The notes under the pieces: generated by a model
What the model was told of the DNA's origin: nothing
Databases searched by the model: none
What the model saw: the letters and a program-made list of their open reading frames with translations, nothing else
Shown here: positions 59,849 through 64,000 of the stretch, piece after piece
How the letters are laid out: each line of letters starts with the position of its first letter
Numbering within the stretch: the first letter of the stretch is position 1
Source of the DNA: an uncultured Neglectibacter sp.
GTDB lineage: Bacteria; Bacillota; Clostridia; Oscillospirales; Acutalibacteraceae
DNA: 64,000 nt
Reading direction: 5' to 3'
Assembly (NCBI GenBank): GCA_946554335.1
Contig: CAMNSA010000008.1
Coordinates: 1-64,000, forward strand
Translations under genes and position numbers: made by a program

Positions 59849-60657
59849 TCCAGATGCACATCCAGCTGCGGAAAAGGAAAGGCTATGTTCTCCCGGTCAA
59901 AGGTGAGCTTCACCCGCTCCTGCATATCGTGGTACAGACTCCAGTACTGTTCTCCCTCGCACCAGAGCTTGAGCACTATCGTCACGCCGCTTTCCCCCAG
60001 CTCTCCCACCGCCACAACGGGCTGAGGCGCATCTAAAATTCTGGGCTCTTCCCGAACGAGACCTTCCAGGACGGATTTCACTTTTTGGAGTTCCGCCCGA
60101 TAAGACACGGTATAACGCAGGTCAAGCCGCCTGGTTTTCCCGGAGGTGAAGTTCACCACCACATCGCTTGTGACCTTGGAATTGGGCACAATGATCTCCT
60201 TGTTGTCAAAGGTTGCAAGCGTGGTATAGAGGATCTCGATCCGCTTCACTGTCCCTTCGTACTCCTGAAGCGCCAGATAATCTCCCATCTTAAAAGGCTT
60301 GGTAAAGATGATCTGCATTCCGCTTACCAGATTGGAAAGGCTGCCCTGTAAAGCAAAACTGGCGGTCAGGCCCGCCGCTCCCAGAGCGGCCACCAGGGAG
60401 GTGATGTTGATCCCCATTCTGGCCACCGCACTGATGAGCGCCACCAAAAGCACAACAGCGCGCACCGTCGAGCCCAGAAAGCTCTGCACCAGCGGATCTG
60501 TTTTCGCCCTTTGCAGGGCCTTTCTGGTAAGCTTGGCACAAAGCCGGGAGCAGTACCACCCCCCCACAAAGATGGCGGCCGCGGCCAAAAGGTCTAACCC
60601 AAAGCCAGCCGCCCATTTTCCGAAGCTTTCCATGATCTTTTCCCACGAAACCTGCAC
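59815..60657 (-). CDS. MscS-family mechanosensitive channel
   Basis: 280 aa with GTG start after AAAGGAG. Three transmembrane segments, with the pore-lining helix ITSLVAALGAAGLTASFALQ (~85-105) of MscS type (A/G-rich). It is followed by the beta domain with MGDYLALQEYEGTVKRIEIL and a C-terminal alpha/beta part. Opens under membrane tension. It converges on spoIID. Confidence 0.92.
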   Translation of the reverse strand: MQVSWEKIMESFGKWAAGFGLDLLAAAAIFVGGWYCSRLCAKLTRKALQRAKTDPLVQSFLGSTVRAVVLLVALISAVARMGINITSLVAALGAAGLTASFALQGSLSNLVSGMQIIFTKPFKMGDYLALQEYEGTVKRIEILYTTLATFDNKEIIVPNSKVTSDVVVNFTSGKTRRLDLRYTVSYRAELQKVKSVLEGLVREEPRILDAPQPVVAVGELGESGVTIVLKLWCEGEQYWSLYHDMQERVKLTFDRENIAFPFPQLDVHLDQTADKSVEPG

Positions 60658-60774
60658 GCTCTCGTCACTCCTTTGATCTGTTTTGAAGAAGACGGCCTTC
60701 TTATAGCAAAAAGAATATGTAGATTTTCCGCAAAAAAGCCGGTTTCATTTTCGTTCAACATCTTTTATTATAGC

Positions 60775-60795
60775 ACAAATTATGTTATAATTTGT
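60775..60795 (+). promoter_or_regulatory. Inverted repeat over the -10 of the MORN gene promoter
   Basis: ACAAATTAT-GTT-ATAATTTGT, perfect 9-bp arms, and it includes a TTATAATTT string (TATAAT at 60786-60791). A repressor bound here would block the promoter. The predicted start is about 100 bases before the ATG, with a GCAGGG/CCCTGC hairpin (60861-60880) in between. Confidence 0.55.
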
Positions 60796-60897
60796 CGTAA
60801 GAGTCGGATCCGAAAAAGAAAAATCGGGATTTGGCGCTTGAAACCAAAAGAAAGGACCCGGCAGGGCCTTTTTTCGCCCTGCAAGCAAAACGGCCTT

Positions 60898-62790
60898 ATG
60901 GAAAGTATTTTAACACCCAACGCTGTCAGTAAAAGCCTGTTGGCCCGGGAGGTATACGGCGTCTGTTTTACCCGTCGGGATAGCCCCGAGCTTTTCTGCG
61001 GAGAATTTTCAACTGCCAGAAAAAAGTTTTTCACCGGCGGAAAAAAGACGGTAAAGGTAGGCCAGAAGGAAGCGATCAAAGGCTTTGAGGGGAAGCTTCA
61101 GGGGAAGCTTGCCCGCCGCTGCCTCTACTGGAAAAAAACCGCCAACAAGGTGAATCTGGAAGAGGCCTTCGGCCAGCGGGGCGGCTTTCTTTTGGTGCTG
61201 CGGGATTTCCGGAATATCATCACTGCGCGGCTGTTTTTCGACAAAGACCAGATGTGGCTCAAATCGGAATACTATGACCCATGGGACAGCCGGGTGGCCA
61301 GCGTTATCTTCAAGCCCTGCGGCGCCTTTGACGGCGTAGAGCGCTTTGACTATATGAGAGAGCAAAAGCAGTACCGCTCCACCATCCTCTACCCGGTGGA
61401 TTACCGGCCCGGCACCGCGGAGCAAAGCCTCGTCAACAGCCGGTTCGGTGAGCCGGAGCTGATCCTCTCCACCGAGCAGGGCAGCTTCTGCTACTGCCCC
61501 AAGGGGGAGGCGTCAGACCGGGAAGAGGCCCTGAAGGAGATCCAGAGCGGGTCTATCCTGCTCACCTCCGCCTGGGAGGTCAAGGATGGCGCGCTGCACA
61601 GCGAGGCGGAAGAGGCAGGGCCGATCTTCTCCACCCTGGAGGAGGTCGCCGTGCTTCCGGAAAGCGGAGCGGAGCAAAAGGCTCCTGAACCGTCAGAAAC
61701 ACCGGTGGAAGAGGGCGAAAAAGAGGCCCCTGAAACGCAGGATGCCACAGAGGAAGAAGCGTCCACGAAGCCTCTGATTTCCGAGGATGAGCCGGAAGCT
61801 CCTGCCGCTTCCCTTGAAGAGGAAGCGGCTGAGCCCATAGAGGAAAGCGCCTCTGTCCAAGAGGAAACAGCGCCGGACAATACGGCAATCGGCGACCCGG
61901 AGATCGAGGCCCTTCTGGAAGCCGCCCGGTTGATCGAACGCCAGCCGGAACAGCCCTCTGCGCCCAGGGGTATCCTTGACGCCCAGGCAATCTTGCAGGC
62001 CGCCCAGCGGCTGGCTCAGACAGAAAAGCCTCTTTCCTCTGTCCCGGAGGAAGCCGTCCTTGAAGAGGAAGAGACGCCTGAGAAGGAAAGCGAGAAGGAG
62101 GCTGCGTCCATAGAAGAGACGAGCTCTCCGGAAGAGCCCGCCTCTTTGGAAGGATCCCCCCTCACGGAAGAGACTGCCGAAGAGGCTTCCCCCGCTGTGG
62201 AAGCAGAGCTTTCCCGGCAGACGGAGCCTGCCATCACCGGCAGGAAGCGGACCCAGCAGTCCAACGGCCTCACTGCCTATGACGGCGAGTATAAAGACGG
62301 CAAGCGGGACGGGTTTGGCTCTTACTACTATCAAAATGGAAATCTGTGCTACGCCGGATTCTGGAAGGACGGCCAAAAAGACGGGCTGGGCGTCTCCTTC
62401 CGAAATTCTGACCAGGCGCTGCACATTGCCCGCTGGAAGGAAGGAAAATCTGACGGATTTACCGCGCTGTTCGACCGGGAAGGCGACCTGCGCTATGCGG
62501 GGCGTATGGAAGGCGGAAAGAAGCAGGGCGCGGGCGTGACCTATCACCGGGAGGACGGCACCCTGTTCGTGGGAAGCTGGGAGAATGACCTTCCCACCGG
62601 GCTGGGCTCTCTCTTTGACCCGGAGGGGCGGCTGCTGTACACCGGCATGTGGCAGGACGGCAAGCAGAACGGCCACGGCACGGAATTTGATGAAAACGGC
62701 GATGTGGTCTTTTCCGGAGAATGGAAGGATGGGAAATACCACAACGGCATCCTCTATAAAAAGCAGGATCCGCCCACTGACGGAGACTGA
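60898..62790 (+). CDS. MORN-repeat protein with Glu-rich linker
   Basis: I chose ATG at 60898; the frame is open to 60673 but with no ribosome site, and none is clear at 60898 either. An N-terminal folded part of ~200 residues of unknown family (CRRCLYWKKTANKVNLEEAF region) is followed by a long Glu/Ala/Pro-rich segment (~220-455). C-terminal MORN repeats follow (~460-620, e.g. YDGEYKDGKRDGFG, YAGFWKDGQKDGLG, FVGSWENDLPTGLG, YTGMWQDGKQNGHG). MORN repeats bind lipids or serve as scaffolds. It is cytosolic by its lack of a signal peptide. Its neighbour is a metallo-beta-lactamase-fold gene 26 bp away. Confidence 0.8.
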   Translation: MESILTPNAVSKSLLAREVYGVCFTRRDSPELFCGEFSTARKKFFTGGKKTVKVGQKEAIKGFEGKLQGKLARRCLYWKKTANKVNLEEAFGQRGGFLLVLRDFRNIITARLFFDKDQMWLKSEYYDPWDSRVASVIFKPCGAFDGVERFDYMREQKQYRSTILYPVDYRPGTAEQSLVNSRFGEPELILSTEQGSFCYCPKGEASDREEALKEIQSGSILLTSAWEVKDGALHSEAEEAGPIFSTLEEVAVLPESGAEQKAPEPSETPVEEGEKEAPETQDATEEEASTKPLISEDEPEAPAASLEEEAAEPIEESASVQEETAPDNTAIGDPEIEALLEAARLIERQPEQPSAPRGILDAQAILQAAQRLAQTEKPLSSVPEEAVLEEEETPEKESEKEAASIEETSSPEEPASLEGSPLTEETAEEASPAVEAELSRQTEPAITGRKRTQQSNGLTAYDGEYKDGKRDGFGSYYYQNGNLCYAGFWKDGQKDGLGVSFRNSDQALHIARWKEGKSDGFTALFDREGDLRYAGRMEGGKKQGAGVTYHREDGTLFVGSWENDLPTGLGSLFDPEGRLLYTGMWQDGKQNGHGTEFDENGDVVFSGEWKDGKYHNGILYKKQDPPTDGD

Positions 62791-62816
62791 GCTTTTTCTT
62801 CCGCGGGAGGCTTTTT

Positions 62817-64000
62817 ATGCAGCGCATTGAACTCAACGATGTGGAGTACGGAGATTGCACGGTACTGATCGGGAAAAAGCAGGAGATCCTCATGGTGGAC
62901 TGCGGCAGCATGAACCAGAAGCTTCGGGACGGGGAGCTTCCCATGGATCAGCGCTTTGAGCAGATCGCCCAGCGCTACGCGCCCTTTTTGGAGCGGCATT
63001 TTCTGTTGACCCACTATCACCGGGACCACCTGTGCGGCTTTAAAAAGATTTTGGAAACCCATCCAGGGTACTTTACCCGCGTTTTGATCCCCGCCTCTCC
63101 TTTAGATCAAAACGGAGCCCCCCTGCTTCTGGATTTTGCCCTGTTCGCCCATCTGTTTCTTCCCAGCCAAAGCGACTGCTCTCAGGTGAACACCTCCTGT
63201 CTGCGCATCTTCCCCTATCTGGAAAAGACGCTGGGAAGCGAGAGGATCTTTACCCTGCGCGCGGGAGATGTGTTCTCCTTTGACGGGACGGAGTACGAGG
63301 TGCTTTGGCCCGAAACGGAGCATTTCCCCTTCCCTGCGGAGCTTTCCTCCGCCGTGGAGGAAATGAACATTCTGTTCTCCTCCCCCTTTTTACCCTCCTG
63401 CGCGGAGCAGTTTTTAAGGCGCAAGGAAAACTTTTTCCGGCTTTCCCTGCAATGCGCGGACGCTTTTTGTGTTTCCGGAAGAGCTCTTCCGGAAACACGG
63501 AGGGAAGTGCTTTTCCAACTGACAGAGGAATTAAAGGCCATGGAGGAGCTGCGGGAGGAGCTCCATCTTACTCCCAACGCCCACAAGGTCCGGGAGATCC
63601 TTGAGTCTCCCCTGCTTTTGGCCGCTTTTTCAGACGCTCTCAACGCGTCCAGCGTAGTTTTCCACAACCGGCGCAAGGGAACGGCCTCTTGGGAGGACCT
63701 GCTGATGACAGGAGATGTCACCCCGGAGATCCTGGAAAGCTTAGAGGACAAGCTTTACGATGGGTACAATCTCATCAAGGCGCCCCATCACGGCACTGCC
63801 TCCGGCTGGTGCCGCCTGTTTTCCCAGCTGGGCAGCGCCCATATTTTGATCAGCAACGGAGATTATCATGCGGGCGGGAGCATCGCCCAGGAGTATGTGG
63901 ATCTGGAAAACGCTGTCCGTCATTGCACAAATCCCCATGCCTGCAAGTGGTTTGGGGCCTCCGGAGGCTGCTGCAACCGGCTTTCCTATTGTTTTGACCA
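62817..64000 (+). CDS. Metallo-beta-lactamase-fold hydrolase (3' end cut by window)
   Basis: ATG at 62817 after GGGAGG; the frame is open to the window edge (~394 codons), so the C-terminus is missing. The metal motif THYHRDHLCG (HxHxDH, ~65-74) and the later MTGDVTPEIL (Asp, ~301) and KAPHHGTASG (His, ~324) fit the ComEC/Rec2-like branch. Between them is an insertion of about 190 residues with no recognised motif. The gene likely forms an operon with the MORN-repeat gene. Confidence 0.85.
   Translation, partial: MQRIELNDVEYGDCTVLIGKKQEILMVDCGSMNQKLRDGELPMDQRFEQIAQRYAPFLERHFLLTHYHRDHLCGFKKILETHPGYFTRVLIPASPLDQNGAPLLLDFALFAHLFLPSQSDCSQVNTSCLRIFPYLEKTLGSERIFTLRAGDVFSFDGTEYEVLWPETEHFPFPAELSSAVEEMNILFSSPFLPSCAEQFLRRKENFFRLSLQCADAFCVSGRALPETRREVLFQLTEELKAMEELREELHLTPNAHKVREILESPLLLAAFSDALNASSVVFHNRRKGTASWEDLLMTGDVTPEILESLEDKLYDGYNLIKAPHHGTASGWCRLFSQLGSAHILISNGDYHAGGSIAQEYVDLENAVRHCTNPHACKWFGASGGCCNRLSYCFD

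Overview
The window looks like a chromosomal segment of a low-oxygen Firmicute, most likely a gut Clostridia of the Oscillospiraceae/Lachnospiraceae type. The signs are a moderately high GC backbone, the Firmicutes clusters hprK, murB-rapZ-whiA and dnaE-pfkA, a SpoIID-family protein, an anaerobic sulfatase-maturase-type radical SAM enzyme, and fucosidase and GH172-type glycan genes. No species can be named from sequence alone.

Layout. 1-8.3 kb: an SPFH/zinc-ribbon protein (cut by the window edge), then a signalling block. That block is a 7TM kinase-like protein, a short HPK7-type histidine kinase and a NarL-type response regulator, all overlapping by 4 bp, followed by a lipoprotein solute-binding protein with no permease and a membrane-anchored LuxR-type regulator. 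A perfect 24-bp palindrome lies about 43 bp upstream of the predicted start of the binding-protein transcript. 8.3-22.5 kb: a genomic island bounded by two related integrase 3' ends and next to tRNA-Trp. It holds a Phd/Doc toxin-antitoxin pair, an AAA+ / MoxR / VWA-metallopeptidase triad, a retron, a 'pseudo-polymerase' related to PolC, a methylpurine-glycosylase-like protein, an agmatine-deiminase-like enzyme, and mobilization remnants (excisionase, HTH replication protein, truncated MobC). 22.6-36.8 kb: housekeeping genes on the minus strand (tex, dGTPase-like, pfkA, dnaE, whiA, a P-loop kinase, rapZ, murB, a PHP phosphatase, hprK), then initiator tRNA. 36.8-52 kb: accessory metabolism (GH172-type protein, GH29 fucosidase, sugar isomerase, MFS, an ECF sigma/anti-sigma pair, citramalate synthase, dienelactone hydrolase, radical SAM maturase, nitroreductase). 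52-64 kb: a Na/Pi-cotransporter-like gene preceded by a yybP-ykoY-type (Mn2+) riboswitch, an ATPase, GAPDH, citrate synthase, SpoIID, MscS, a MORN-repeat protein and a metallo-beta-lactamase-fold protein (cut by the window end).

Most notable. (1) The retron carries two structured RNAs, one on each side of the reverse transcriptase. They share the same msr architecture with compensatory base changes but have different msd regions. The second has its own promoter and precedes a PolC-derived protein that lacks the polymerase active-site motif. (2) Three loci carry mosaics of short GC-rich hairpins with a shared core (GCC-ACN-GGC) and a shared spacer. They are interleaved with broken tRNA fragments: initiator tRNA at 36.8-37.1 kb, tRNA-Trp at 22.3 kb and a T-loop-like fragment at 9.05 kb. 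This looks like an undescribed repeat or insertion family associated with tRNA genes. (3) A pseudoknot-capable leader precedes citramalate synthase.

All calls come from reading the sequence. No database search or folding program was run.
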